Of a stretch of 64,000 bases of DNA, positions 19,416 to 27,963 are shown piece after piece (positions within the stretch are counted from its first letter, which is position 1; every line of letters begins with the position of its first letter). The stretch is taken from positions 62,001-126,000 of the forward strand of contig JAISKC010000055.1 in the NCBI GenBank assembly GCA_031261345.1. The letters are read 5' to 3'. A model generated the notes under the pieces. The model was not told the DNA's origin and made no database searches. It saw only the letters and a program-made list of their open reading frames with translations. The position numbers were made by a program, and so were the translations under genes. The stretch is from Eubacteriales Family XIII. Incertae Sedis bacterium (lineage in GTDB: Bacteria > Bacillota > Clostridia > Peptostreptococcales > Anaerovoracaceae).

Positions 19416-19907
19416 CTATATTTCGTTCGAGTCTTTTCCTATTGAATTCACGGTGACACCTCCCGTTGCAAGGTCGAAGTGAAGCGTCCTACCGTAATTT
19501 TCTCCGACATCTTCGGACAATATCGGGATACCCAAATTGCCCAACTGTTCCCGCACCGCATCTACATTTCTTTTGCCAATCGTGCTGATGAAGGACTCGC
19601 CGTCAAAGTTGAACATATCAGCCCCACCTGCAATCTTCGCCTTCAGATTTTCCTTCCGCGCACCAGCCCTTGTCAAATCGTTCACGAGGTCTCCTATTGC
19701 GGTATCGGCAAATTTCATTCTATCGCTTACACCGGCGTTCTTCTTGATACCGCTGTCAGGTAGCATGATATGAGACATTCCGCCCACGCCGGTATCGCTG
19801 TCTATCAGGCAAATTCCGACGCAAGAACCCAAAGCATAAGTTACCAGCACGTCCGGCTTCTTTGCCGTTTTGAAATCAGAAATACCAACCAGAACATTTT
19901 CGCTCAT
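19416..19907 (-). CDS. cheD: Chemoreceptor glutamine deamidase
   Basis: CheD (163 residues) deamidates chosen glutamines on receptors and, in Bacillus-type systems, binds CheC in exchange with receptors. The catalytic cysteine is Cys29 in TYALGSCVGI; the histidine is in GGMSHIMLPD, and the threonine probably lies further on. KIAGGADMF and RNVDAVREQL are also typical. Its ATG overlaps the cheC stop by 4 nt (ATGA), showing translational coupling and a matched CheC/CheD pair. Confidence 0.95.
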   Translation of the reverse strand: MSENVLVGISDFKTAKKPDVLVTYALGSCVGICLIDSDTGVGGMSHIMLPDSGIKKNAGVSDRMKFADTAIGDLVNDLTRAGARKENLKAKIAGGADMFNFDGESFISTIGKRNVDAVREQLGNLGIPILSEDVGENYGRTLHFDLATGGVTVNSIGKDSNEI

Positions 19908-20524
19908 ATTTCAAGGCCCAACCTCGTCATTATCTTATTCAACGATGGCATATCAGCAAATAGTATGACGTGACTGTTGAGCTTTCTTTCTTCCGTGCTG
20001 AATGTTTCCTCGATGAACATTATCTTGCTGTCAAATGCACCAAACTCTATGACCGGTGCCGCCAAAAGTGCACCGAGCATATCTATTGCCGCATAAGGTA
20101 CCGAAATATCGAAATTCAAGCCTGTAAGCGAGGCGATGGAGCCTAGGTATGATGAGCCCAAAATATTGCCGAATTCTTTGATGGTTGAGATTTTCATCTC
20201 GGAGAGGAAATGATCATCGGTCTTCTCGATTCCGACGAGCATTTGTGTGATCAGTTTTGCGTCTTCAAACGGAAGGATAAAGAGGACCGTGCCTCTGACG
20301 TCTCCATGAAAGTTGACGAGTATAGCTATAGCCAAATCCTCCGGCTCGCCTATCGCTCTGACGACGTTGTCGTAGCCTTCGACTTTCACATTCGGTATGC
20401 TGATGGTTACACTTTCATCGAGAAGGACGCTCAAAGATGTCGCGGCATTGCCCGCCCCAATATTGCCTATTTCTCTTAGGACATCAATGTGGCTATCTTG
20501 CAATTCATTGTAGGAATTAATCAC
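19904..20524 (-). CDS. cheC: CheY-P phosphatase
   Basis: CheC (206 residues) dephosphorylates CheY-P and is activated by CheD. Two copies of the active-site helix are visible: REIGNIGAGNAATSLSVLLD and KEFGNILGSSYLGSIASLTG, each with the E-x-x-N pair. The start is GTG at 20524 with AGGAG upstream, and it overlaps the stop of the ComFB gene (GTGA). The cheC-cheD coupling points to adaptation of the Bacillus/Thermotoga type. Confidence 0.95.
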   Translation of the reverse strand: MINSYNELQDSHIDVLREIGNIGAGNAATSLSVLLDESVTISIPNVKVEGYDNVVRAIGEPEDLAIAILVNFHGDVRGTVLFILPFEDAKLITQMLVGIEKTDDHFLSEMKISTIKEFGNILGSSYLGSIASLTGLNFDISVPYAAIDMLGALLAAPVIEFGAFDSKIMFIEETFSTEERKLNSHVILFADMPSLNKIMTRLGLEI

Positions 20525-20826
20525 TTTTTATCTCCTGTGCCTTCAGGTTTGTGCCTCGGCTTTTCAAGAACCTTCTTCGAGGCCCTCGTGAGTCCTATGA
20601 TCACATCTGATTCGTATTGCAACCTATACACGTCGACGAGCTGAGCATATAGCCTTCCACCGTCCGTATTCACATATTTTGTCGGAAGAGAGTTCAGCGT
20701 GAGAGCAAGTATATCCTCACGGTTTTCTTCCGTGTCGGGAACACCCATCTTCTGCATAACAGAAGGTAGCAAATCCTCAGCAAGTATTCTTACCAGATTC
20801 ATGGGTTTTTCTCTATTTTTGCCCAT
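20521..20826 (-). CDS. ComFB-family protein
   Basis: This 101-residue protein matches the late-competence ComFB family: a helical start (NLVRILAEDLLPSVMQKMGV), EENREDILALTLNSLPTKYV and a conserved YVNTDGG turn before the last helix. ComFB-like proteins in other bacteria have been linked to cyclic dinucleotide binding and motility control, but the residues needed for this could not be checked here. GGAGG lies before the ATG. It sits between cheY and cheC and overlaps cheC, so it is made as part of the chemotaxis operon. A regulatory link from a second messenger to chemotaxis is inferred. Confidence 0.8.
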   Translation of the reverse strand: MGKNREKPMNLVRILAEDLLPSVMQKMGVPDTEENREDILALTLNSLPTKYVNTDGGRLYAQLVDVYRLQYESDVIIGLTRASKKVLEKPRHKPEGTGDKK

Positions 20827-20871
20827 TACTTTCCTCCGTTTATTCTACTGGTAAATCGCCCCAATCGGCGA

Positions 20872-21231
20872 TCAATCAAGCACATTCTTCACGGTCTGAA
20901 CTAATCTTTCAGGCTTAAAAGGCTTGACGATAAAATCCATGGCACCGAGTTTGACGGCCTCAATGACCATGTTCTCCTGCCCCATGGCGGAGCACATCAC
21001 AACTCGAGCGTCCTCGTCGGCTCCCCTTATTTCCTGCAAAGCGGTCAAACCATCCTTCACGGGCATCGTGATATCGAGAAGGACCAAATCAGGCTTGGCC
21101 TCGGCGAATAGCTCCACGGCTTCCTCACCGTTGCCTGCCTCGATGAACTCGGAAAAGCCCGCTTTTTTCAGGTTCTCCTTTATCATCATCCTCATAAAGG
21201 CAGCATCATCCACTATCATAATTTTTGGCAT
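20872..21231 (-). CDS. cheY: Chemotaxis response regulator
   Basis: This is a single receiver domain of 119 residues with ATG 21231 and GGAG upstream; the frame is open further upstream but starts with CheY at MPKIMIVDDAAFMR. Asp8/Asp9, Asp53 in LLDITMPVKDG, the serine in VMCSAMG and the lysine in FIVKPFKPE are all present. Phosphorylated by CheA, it would act on the flagellar switch. It leads the operon cheY-comFB-cheC-cheD-cheW-cheB behind a consensus promoter. Confidence 0.95.
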   Translation of the reverse strand: MPKIMIVDDAAFMRMMIKENLKKAGFSEFIEAGNGEEAVELFAEAKPDLVLLDITMPVKDGLTALQEIRGADEDARVVMCSAMGQENMVIEAVKLGAMDFIVKPFKPERLVQTVKNVLD

Positions 21232-21307
21232 TTTCGACGTTTCTCCTTTTGCACTGCTTATACGAAAAAGCAAATGGATATAATTCAAACGCAAACTGAT
21301 AATTGTA

Positions 21308-21336
21308 ATTATAGCGTGGTTGTTATATTTAATCAA
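21308..21336 (-). promoter_or_regulatory. Sigma-A type promoter of the cheY operon
   Basis: TTGATT, 17 bp, TATAAT on minus (-35 at 21336-21331, -10 at 21313-21308), about 77 bp before cheY. Confidence 0.85.
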
Positions 21337-21415
21337 TGAAAGAAATATGTTTTATATGTGTATTATTTGTATTATAATTAATTATCAATCGTTACTGTGA
21401 TAATAAGGTGCATTT

Positions 21416-24001
21416 ATGGCGGAAGATTTCAACAACGACTCATTATTGGAGCTATATTTGTATGAATCAACATCACTTCTTGATTCGCTTGACAATATAC
21501 TTCTCAGTGCTGAGTCCGACCGGATTTTGTCGAGCGAAAACATCAATGAAATATTCAGAATAATGCATACCATCAAGGGCAGTTCAGCCATGATGGCCTA
21601 TACTGTGATTGCCGAGGTCGCTCACAAGACGGAGGACCTTTTTGCTGTAATAAGGGAAGTTGGGCTTGCCGACGAGTATTTTGATGAGCTTTTTGACAGC
21701 GTGCTCTCGTCATCGGATTTTTTGAAAAAGGAAATTGCAAAGGTCGAGGCTGGCGACACATTGGAAACCGAAGTTCCGGCTGTAACGGAGACCCTTATTT
21801 CTCTCAGAGGAAGGATAAAGGCCGCTTTCAGAGGTGAAGATGCGCCAAAGGCAGATATAGGAAGAACATTGGGCGGCATCAAAGCTCCGGCCACACCGGA
21901 GGTTCGCAATCCCGAGCCCATTCATGTCAAAGAACCCGAACCGGATATTGAAAAGACCATGCCGGTTGCACCGGAAGGTGGCAGAATTCTCGGCGTAGAG
22001 CCGACGCAGGACGCTACTGTTTCCATCAGCGCTGATATTTCAAAGGTTACATCGAGGGTCATAGAAAAAAGCGGCGGCGGATCACTTTCCGAGCCGACTA
22101 CATACTACCTGCACGTGCATTTCAACGAAGGCTCAAAGATGGAAAACATCAGGGCTTTCATGCTCGTGAACAAACTCAGCGAAAAAGGCGTCGTTGAAAG
22201 GTCTATTCCTGACAATCTTGAAAACAATTCCGATGCCGCAAACCAAATCATAGAGCACGGGCTTTATGTGGCCTTCACGACAACGATGTTCAGAGAGCAG
22301 ATAGAGGCACTTGCCAAAGGAACTCTGTCGGTTGAAACCGTGTCTTTCGTGAGAAGAATGCCTGACGAGACAGGGACACCCACACAGCAAAAGGCGGCGG
22401 TCGCACCTACCATTTCGGTGGCGACACCCGCTACCAATGCCAATGCCTCGGCCAAAACTGCCGAGAGCCCGAGCCTGCCCACACCTGTAGTGGCTACGCC
22501 TCCGCAAGAAAAAGCGCCCGCTGTTATTCCATCGCAAAACAGCCTTTTGCAAAGGGCCAGACCTATTCCTACATTTACTCAGAAACCCGCGGGCAACGGC
22601 GAAGGCATCATCGGCAGCCCAAACAAGGAAGTCCCAAAGCAGACGGCTCCGGCAAACATAGGCGAAAATACTCCGGCGGCACCAAGCACGGCTGTTCCGG
22701 CTACGCCAACGGCACCAAGCATTGCGGTAACCGATACAGCAAGACCCCAAAAGGCGGTTTCTAAAGTTGAAACGGTGAAGACCGAAGCGCCTCAAAATGC
22801 TGCTCAGGCTCCGGCCGCCGGCATAGGTGGCACAAAGCAGAGTATTATCAGCGTCGATCTGAAAAAACTCGATTCTCTCCTAGATCTCGTGGGTGAAATC
22901 GTCATAAATGAATCGCTAGTCACCGAAAATCCGGATTTGGCGGGACTTGAACTCGCAAATTTCGACAAGGCGGCTCGCCAACTCGACAAGCTCACAAATG
23001 AGCTTCAGGACACGGTGATGTCCATTCGCATGCTACCCGTATCCATGTCTTTCCAACGCATGAGGCGCATAGTGAGGGACATGAGCAAATCGCTCAAAAA
23101 AGATGCAGAGCTCGTCCTTGTAGGCGAAAATACCGAAGTCGACAAGACCATACTCGACGCTCTTACAGACCCTATCATGCATCTAGTGAGAAATGCTATG
23201 GATCATGCGCTCGAATCTCCCGAAGAAAGGCGAGCGGCCGGAAAAAATCCCGTCGGTCATGTCATACTGTCCGCTCAAAACAGCGGCGGCGACGTTATCA
23301 TTTCCGTGAGCGACGATGGAAGAGGTCTCGACAAGAATCAGATACTTGAGACGGCAAGAAGCAAAAATCTTCTGAGAAAGCCCGAATCGGAATACTCCGA
23401 AAAGGAAATCTACAATCTTCTCATGGCGCCAGGCTTTTCTACAAGGGAGGACGTTACCGAATTTTCGGGAAGAGGCGTCGGGATGGACGTCGTGAAGAGC
23501 AATATCGAAAAAATCGGCGGCACTGTCATTCTCGAGAGCAAAAAGGGACAGGGAACCAACGTTATTTTGAAGATACCGCTCACCCTTGCCATCATTTCAT
23601 GTATGGAAATATCGCTCGGCAAGGACATATACTCCATTCCCATTTCAAATATCAAGGAGTCCTTCAAGGCACAAAACGGGCAGCTTATCAGCGACCCGCT
23701 CGGCAACGAGATGATCATGCTCAGAGGCGTTGCCTATCAGGTTATTCGGCTTTATGAAGAGTTTCATATTGACGACGCGACGAAGAGCATCGACGACGGT
23801 ATCCTCGTTTTGGTCGAATCGGGCGACAAACACGCCTGCCTTCTTACGGACGCTCTCATCGGGAAATTCCAAGTCGTCGTCAAGCCCACGCCAAAATATC
23901 TGAATAGATTCGGGGTCAAAAATTCCGGAATTTCGGGTTGCACTATCATGGGCAATGGCAATATCAGCCTGATAATAAACGTCCAAGGGCTCATCACATG
24001 A
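21416..24001 (+). CDS. cheA: Chemotaxis histidine kinase
   Basis: CheA (861 residues) autophosphorylates and passes phosphate to CheY and CheB. P1: phospho-His51 in IMHTIKGSSAMMAYT. Then comes a long variable region: a P2-like domain (about 215-310, with YYLHVHFNEGSKMENIRA) and a proline/alanine/threonine-rich linker of about 150 residues. P3 helices (VDLKKLDSLLDLVGEIVINE), P4 ATPase with HLVRNAMDHALE, DDGRGLD, GFSTRE and SGRGVGMDVV, and a C-terminal CheW-like P5 follow. AAGGTG precedes the ATG. It is divergent from cheY across 184 bp and overlaps cheR by 4 nt. Confidence 0.96.
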   Translation: MAEDFNNDSLLELYLYESTSLLDSLDNILLSAESDRILSSENINEIFRIMHTIKGSSAMMAYTVIAEVAHKTEDLFAVIREVGLADEYFDELFDSVLSSSDFLKKEIAKVEAGDTLETEVPAVTETLISLRGRIKAAFRGEDAPKADIGRTLGGIKAPATPEVRNPEPIHVKEPEPDIEKTMPVAPEGGRILGVEPTQDATVSISADISKVTSRVIEKSGGGSLSEPTTYYLHVHFNEGSKMENIRAFMLVNKLSEKGVVERSIPDNLENNSDAANQIIEHGLYVAFTTTMFREQIEALAKGTLSVETVSFVRRMPDETGTPTQQKAAVAPTISVATPATNANASAKTAESPSLPTPVVATPPQEKAPAVIPSQNSLLQRARPIPTFTQKPAGNGEGIIGSPNKEVPKQTAPANIGENTPAAPSTAVPATPTAPSIAVTDTARPQKAVSKVETVKTEAPQNAAQAPAAGIGGTKQSIISVDLKKLDSLLDLVGEIVINESLVTENPDLAGLELANFDKAARQLDKLTNELQDTVMSIRMLPVSMSFQRMRRIVRDMSKSLKKDAELVLVGENTEVDKTILDALTDPIMHLVRNAMDHALESPEERRAAGKNPVGHVILSAQNSGGDVIISVSDDGRGLDKNQILETARSKNLLRKPESEYSEKEIYNLLMAPGFSTREDVTEFSGRGVGMDVVKSNIEKIGGTVILESKKGQGTNVILKIPLTLAIISCMEISLGKDIYSIPISNIKESFKAQNGQLISDPLGNEMIMLRGVAYQVIRLYEEFHIDDATKSIDDGILVLVESGDKHACLLTDALIGKFQVVVKPTPKYLNRFGVKNSGISGCTIMGNGNISLIINVQGLIT

Positions 24002-24813
24002 TTTCCATTACTGACGACGAGCTTAAGAGACTTTCGGACTATGTCAGGGAACATTACGGCGTCAATCTCATCAACAAACGCACACTCATAGAAGGAAGGC
24101 TCGGTCTGCAACTCTCCGCCAGAGGGTTTGATTCCTATGGCGAATATTTGAATTTTGTGATAAATAGTCCGGACAAGACAGAAATATCCAATATGCTCAA
24201 TCGCCTGACGACCAATCACACGTATTTCATGAGGGAGAGCGACCACTTCACCTTCTTTCAGGATACGGTTCTGCCTTGGATTGACGGCGAGCTTCATGAC
24301 AAGGATCTCAGACTTTGGAGCGCGGGTTGCTCCACTGGTCAGGAAGCGTATGCCCTGTCGATTTCGATTTTGGAGTACACGGGCACACACATTTCTTCCG
24401 TTTGGGACTCGAAGATGCTTGCTTCTGATATTTCAAATGAAGCGCTCAGGGTCGCGTCGAACGGCATTTATGAAAATGAAGACCTGTCTTCTGTCCCCGA
24501 AAATCTTCGGAGCAAATATTTCATACCGGTAGACGAGAAGTCAAGTCGGGTCATTCCAGCACTGCGAAACAACATAGCCTTCAAGAACATAAACCTCATG
24601 GACCCTATCGATGCAAAGAAACCATTTCATACTATTTTTTGCAGAAATGTAATGATATACTTTGACAATCCAACCAAGATGAAGCTGATTGACAACTTCT
24701 ATGATGCGATAATTCCCGGCGGTTATTTCTTCATCGGGCACAGCGAATCGCTGGCAACTTTAGACCACAGATTCACCTACGTACGCCCATCAATCTACCG
24801 TAAGGAAGTCTGA
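23998..24813 (+). CDS. cheR: Chemotaxis protein-glutamate methyltransferase
   Basis: CheR uses S-adenosylmethionine to methylate receptor glutamates. The ATG at 23998 overlaps the cheA stop (ATGA), giving 271 residues. An N-terminal helical domain (ITDDELKRLSDYVREHYGVN) is followed by NHTYFMRESDHF and the SAM site LRLWSAGCSTGQEAYAL. Next come MLASDISNEALRVA and the late motif FHTIFCRNVMIYFD with GGYFFIGHSESL. It ends next to the convergent DUF1836 gene. Confidence 0.95.
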   Translation: MISITDDELKRLSDYVREHYGVNLINKRTLIEGRLGLQLSARGFDSYGEYLNFVINSPDKTEISNMLNRLTTNHTYFMRESDHFTFFQDTVLPWIDGELHDKDLRLWSAGCSTGQEAYALSISILEYTGTHISSVWDSKMLASDISNEALRVASNGIYENEDLSSVPENLRSKYFIPVDEKSSRVIPALRNNIAFKNINLMDPIDAKKPFHTIFCRNVMIYFDNPTKMKLIDNFYDAIIPGGYFFIGHSESLATLDHRFTYVRPSIYRKEV

Positions 24814-25437
24814 TCACTTCTTCTTTTTGGCCTTTTTCTGAGCTTTTTCAACCTTTTCGTCGGTCTCGAAATACGTTCTCAGCAGATTTTTCCCGATATA
24901 CATCGCCGTATCAACCTTCATTGAAATGGACATAAACAGAAGGAAAAGCTCCGTCGCGTCGTCCGCATCGGGTTCAAGGTCTCTGTATCTTTCCTTGATA
25001 TTTTCCATATCTGCCAAAATGCCATCAGCAATCTTCTTTCTCTGTTCCTTGAAATCAGGAAGAAAAGTCTCGTATATCTTGACAAAGTCGATTTTATCTT
25101 CAAATTCGGACTCGTAATTCTCCACGAAAGGCTTCATTATCGCCTTGATGTCATTCATCTGGAAGGTCGTCTTCAGGCAGAGAATGAGTTCCATCATCAC
25201 GAGCTGGCTTTTGTCATACTTCCGCCCTTCGGGTGAGGGCAACAAGTCATTCTTCACGTAGTTTGCGATCATACTCTTGGTGAGTAGCGGATCCTTTCCA
25301 TATATGCCAAGCTTATCGCTGATAAACTGTGCAGCCTGATCCGCATAGAGCTCGACATTCGGAAAGTCCTCAGGCTCGATGACAGCCTCCTTCAAAAACA
25401 GCTCTGAAAATTCTCTAATATACTCTTCATATCTCAT
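24814..25437 (-). CDS. DUF1836 protein
   Basis: This 207-residue protein has ATG with GGAG 7 nt upstream. The N-terminal two thirds match DUF1836: FPNVELYADQAAQFIS, LTKSMIANYVKNDLLP and KYDKSQLVMMELILCLK. This resembles a MerR-like winged helix that recognises DNA, as the segment reading 'ANY...LLP' plus 'KY...QL' suggests. The tail is very lysine-rich (AQKKAKKKK). Function is unknown, though a regulatory role is likely. It converges on cheR with no gap and has its own promoter. Confidence 0.75.
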   Translation of the reverse strand: MRYEEYIREFSELFLKEAVIEPEDFPNVELYADQAAQFISDKLGIYGKDPLLTKSMIANYVKNDLLPSPEGRKYDKSQLVMMELILCLKTTFQMNDIKAIMKPFVENYESEFEDKIDFVKIYETFLPDFKEQRKKIADGILADMENIKERYRDLEPDADDATELFLLFMSISMKVDTAMYIGKNLLRTYFETDEKVEKAQKKAKKKK

Positions 25438-25484
25438 TTCGCTTCTCCTTCAATCAATAGAAAACCCTAATAGCGATTTTAATA

Positions 25485-25513
25485 ATTTTATCATAGGCTT
25501 TGCTATAACGCAA
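25485..25513 (-). promoter_or_regulatory. Promoter of DUF1836 gene
   Basis: TTGCGT, 17 bp, TAAAAT on minus, with TGA before the -10 (extended element). Confidence 0.7.
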
Positions 25514-25568
25514 TATAGGTTAATCATAAACTCATAACTAAAAACGTCATTGCGAACCAATATAAAAC

Positions 25569-25633
25569 GTCATTGCGAGTGCAACGAAGCAATCCATCGT
25601 ACCCTGGATTGTTTCGCTTCGCTCACAATGACG
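25569..25633. repeat. Palindromic dispersed repeat (CGTCATTGCGAG type)
   Basis: CGTCATTGCGAGTGCAACGA at the left pairs with the matching TCGCTTCGCTCACAATGACG end at the right, giving a stem of nearly 30 bp around a short loop. A partial extra left end, CGTCATTGCGAA, sits at 25545. A degenerate left arm recurs at 7086. It lies between mreB and the DUF1836 gene and may also end transcription. Confidence 0.8.
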
Positions 25634-25641
25634 CGCAATAA

Positions 25642-26658
25642 TTATATTAACGGATTTTTTTTGTTGCTCTTTTCTAGGTCGCCGAGCGAGTTGAGTGCCT
25701 TACCCGTTCCGATTGCTACGCAAGCTTTCGGATCATCAGCGATGAAGACTTCAATGCCCGTGCGCTGTTTGATTCTCTTGTCGATGCCATCGAGCAAAGC
25801 GCCGCCGCCCGTGATGACGATTCCGCTGTTCGAAATGTCAGCCGCGAGCTCCGGAGGAGTCTTTTCGAGAACGTGGTGAACCGCCTCGGTGATGGTCGTG
25901 AGCGGCTCGTCGAGCGCATCGAGCATCTCATCTGACGTGATTTCAATCGACTTTGGAAGGCCGGAAACGAGATCTCGCCCTCTGCATTCATAGGTGATGG
26001 CCTGCTCCCTTGGAAACGCCGTCCCTATCTTCATCTTCATATCTTCCGCCGTTCGCTCGCCGATATAAAGTTTGTGTTCCTTGCGCATATATTTGATAAC
26101 AGCATCGTCCATGCTGTCGCCGGCTATCTTTACCGACTGGCTAGTAACGATTGTGCCGAGTGAAATGACAGCAACGTCCGATGTGCCGCCGCCTATGTCT
26201 ATGACCATCTTGCCGTCCGGCCCAGTGATGTCAAGGCCTGCACCTATGGCTGCCGCGACCGGTTCCTCCATCAGATAGACGGACTTGCCGCCTGCCGCAG
26301 TTGCAGCTTCGATAACCGCCCTCTTCTCAACTTCAGTAACGCCGCTGGGGACGCAAATCATGATACTGGGTTTGAAGAACTTGCTACGACCAATACTCTT
26401 CCTGATGAAATGTTTGAGCATACGCTCCGTAACATCGTAATCAGAAATGACGCCATCACGAAGCGGTCTGACCGCAACGATACTGGCCGGCGTGCGTCCA
26501 AGCATGAGTCTGGCTTCCTCACCCACTGCCAAAATGTCGCCCGTCTCTTCGTTCATAGCGACGACGGAAGGCTCGTTCAAAACGATACCCTTTCCCTTTA
26601 TATATACCAATACGTTGGCTGTACCTAGGTCGATACCGACCTCATCCACAAACGCCAA
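25642..26658 (-). CDS. MreB/Mbl-type cell-shape actin homologue
   Basis: This 338-residue protein polymerises under the membrane and guides wall synthesis. GGGAG lies 8 nt before the ATG. Actin-fold motifs are clear: phosphate 1 VGIDLGTANVLVYIKGKGIV, phosphate 2 MVIDIGGGTSDVAVISLG, adenosine GIVITGGGALLDGIDKRI, and EEPVAAAIGAGLDI. It is not next to mreC/mreD, which favours an Mbl- or MreBH-like paralogue over the main MreB. The choice cannot be settled from this sequence alone. Its promoter overlaps the end of argD. Confidence 0.9.
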   Translation of the reverse strand: MAFVDEVGIDLGTANVLVYIKGKGIVLNEPSVVAMNEETGDILAVGEEARLMLGRTPASIVAVRPLRDGVISDYDVTERMLKHFIRKSIGRSKFFKPSIMICVPSGVTEVEKRAVIEAATAAGGKSVYLMEEPVAAAIGAGLDITGPDGKMVIDIGGGTSDVAVISLGTIVTSQSVKIAGDSMDDAVIKYMRKEHKLYIGERTAEDMKMKIGTAFPREQAITYECRGRDLVSGLPKSIEITSDEMLDALDEPLTTITEAVHHVLEKTPPELAADISNSGIVITGGGALLDGIDKRIKQRTGIEVFIADDPKACVAIGTGKALNSLGDLEKSNKKNPLI

Positions 26659-26737
26659 TCCAAATCACTCCCTTCGCAAAATGCACCTTCATAATAGTGC
26701 ATGCAGTGCCTTCTAATGTGCAATTACACAGTTTATT

Positions 26738-26766
26738 ATTATATCGAATTTTGGCAACAATTACAA
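26738..26766 (-). promoter_or_regulatory. Promoter of mreB/mbl
   Basis: TTGTAA, 17 bp, TATAAT on minus. The -35 overlaps the argD stop codon, so mreB/mbl can be read apart from the arginine operon. Confidence 0.7.
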
Positions 26767-27963
26767 TGCCGCATTTTGAATTGCTTCCCCTAAGATTTCG
26801 AGTCCTGCGTCTATTTCCGGCTTTTCTATGATGAGAGGCGGTAGCAGCCTGACCTTATTCTTCGCCGCACCCGTGAGCAATCCCTTCTCAAGGCAGAGCT
26901 TGACAACCTTTTTCGCGTCCACAGCTCCTATGTCCAGCCCAATCATGAGGCCTTTGCCAGTAACTTCAAGGACACCGGCCATCTCTTCAGCCTTACCCCT
27001 CATGTATTCACCTTTTTTTGCTATTTCCCTTATGAATGTTCCGTCCTCAAACTTGGAGAGAACGTATTCCGCTCCGGCACAGACGACGGGATTGCCGCCA
27101 TAGGTCGAGCCATGCTCACCAGGATTGAATACATCCTTCGTCTTCTCACCAAAGATCACCACACCTATCGGAAGTCCGCCGCCGATACCCTTAGCGACCG
27201 ATACGATATCCGGCTTTATGTCGAAATACTCGTAGGACATGAATTTACCAGTTCTTCCAATTCCGGTTTGAACCTCGTCGGCTATCAGCAAGACGTCCTT
27301 TTCCTTGCAGATTCTATCTATTTCGCGGACGAATTCAGAGCTGAGATCGTTGACACCGCCATCACCTTGAATGAATTCGACCATGATTGCACAAGTATTT
27401 TCATCGATTGCTTCATTTAGAGACTCGAGGTCGTTCACCTTCGCATAGCCGAAACCCTGAGTACGCGGCGTGAAAAATTTCTGAGATGCATTCTGCCCTG
27501 TCGCCGATGTGGTCGCCATAGTCCTCCCGTGGAATGAGCCCTCAAGCGTTACAATCTTATACCTGCTCAAATCCGAACCGGTCTCGCCCCCATACTTCAG
27601 CAAGCTATATTTCCTCGCAGCCTTGATGGCGCCCTCGTTTGCCTCCGCACCGGAATTTGCGAAAAATGCCTTTTCCATCTCGGTAAGTTTGCATATCTTC
27701 TCGGCGACCCGTGCACAAGGCTCCGTGTAGAACAAATTCGAAGCATGCTGTATTTTGTTCGCCTGTTTCGTGACGGCGAGAACCCATCCTTTGTCAGAAT
27801 AGCCGAGCGAGTTCACGCCAAGTCCCGATGTGAAATCTATATATTTCTTGCCGTCGGCGCCTTTAGCATAGACGCCCTCGCCGCTTTCAAGTACGACATC
27901 GTACCGATTGTAAGTAGAGGCAGTATACCTATCCTCAATTTCCCGAATCTCAACTGAATTCAT
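26761..27963 (-). CDS. argD: Acetylornithine aminotransferase
   Basis: This 400-residue class III PLP aminotransferase makes N-acetylornithine from the semialdehyde and glutamate. Motifs: FTSGLGVNSLGYSD, FANSGAEANEGAIKAARKY, FHGRTMATTSATGQ, ADEVQTGIGRTG and the PLP lysine in VSVAKGIGGGLPIG, with HGSTYGGNPVVCAGA. The ATG overlaps the argB stop by 4 nt. It is the last gene of argC-argJ-argB-argD. The context favours acetylornithine over GABA or ornithine as substrate. Confidence 0.94.
   Translation of the reverse strand: MNSVEIREIEDRYTASTYNRYDVVLESGEGVYAKGADGKKYIDFTSGLGVNSLGYSDKGWVLAVTKQANKIQHASNLFYTEPCARVAEKICKLTEMEKAFFANSGAEANEGAIKAARKYSLLKYGGETGSDLSRYKIVTLEGSFHGRTMATTSATGQNASQKFFTPRTQGFGYAKVNDLESLNEAIDENTCAIMVEFIQGDGGVNDLSSEFVREIDRICKEKDVLLIADEVQTGIGRTGKFMSYEYFDIKPDIVSVAKGIGGGLPIGVVIFGEKTKDVFNPGEHGSTYGGNPVVCAGAEYVLSKFEDGTFIREIAKKGEYMRGKAEEMAGVLEVTGKGLMIGLDIGAVDAKKVVKLCLEKGLLTGAAKNKVRLLPPLIIEKPEIDAGLEILGEAIQNAAL

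Noticed and set aside
22133..22795. 220-codon open frame opposite the cheA linker
   Set aside because: It mirrors the biased codons of the Pro/Ala/Thr linker of CheA; arginine- and cysteine-rich translation, no start site.
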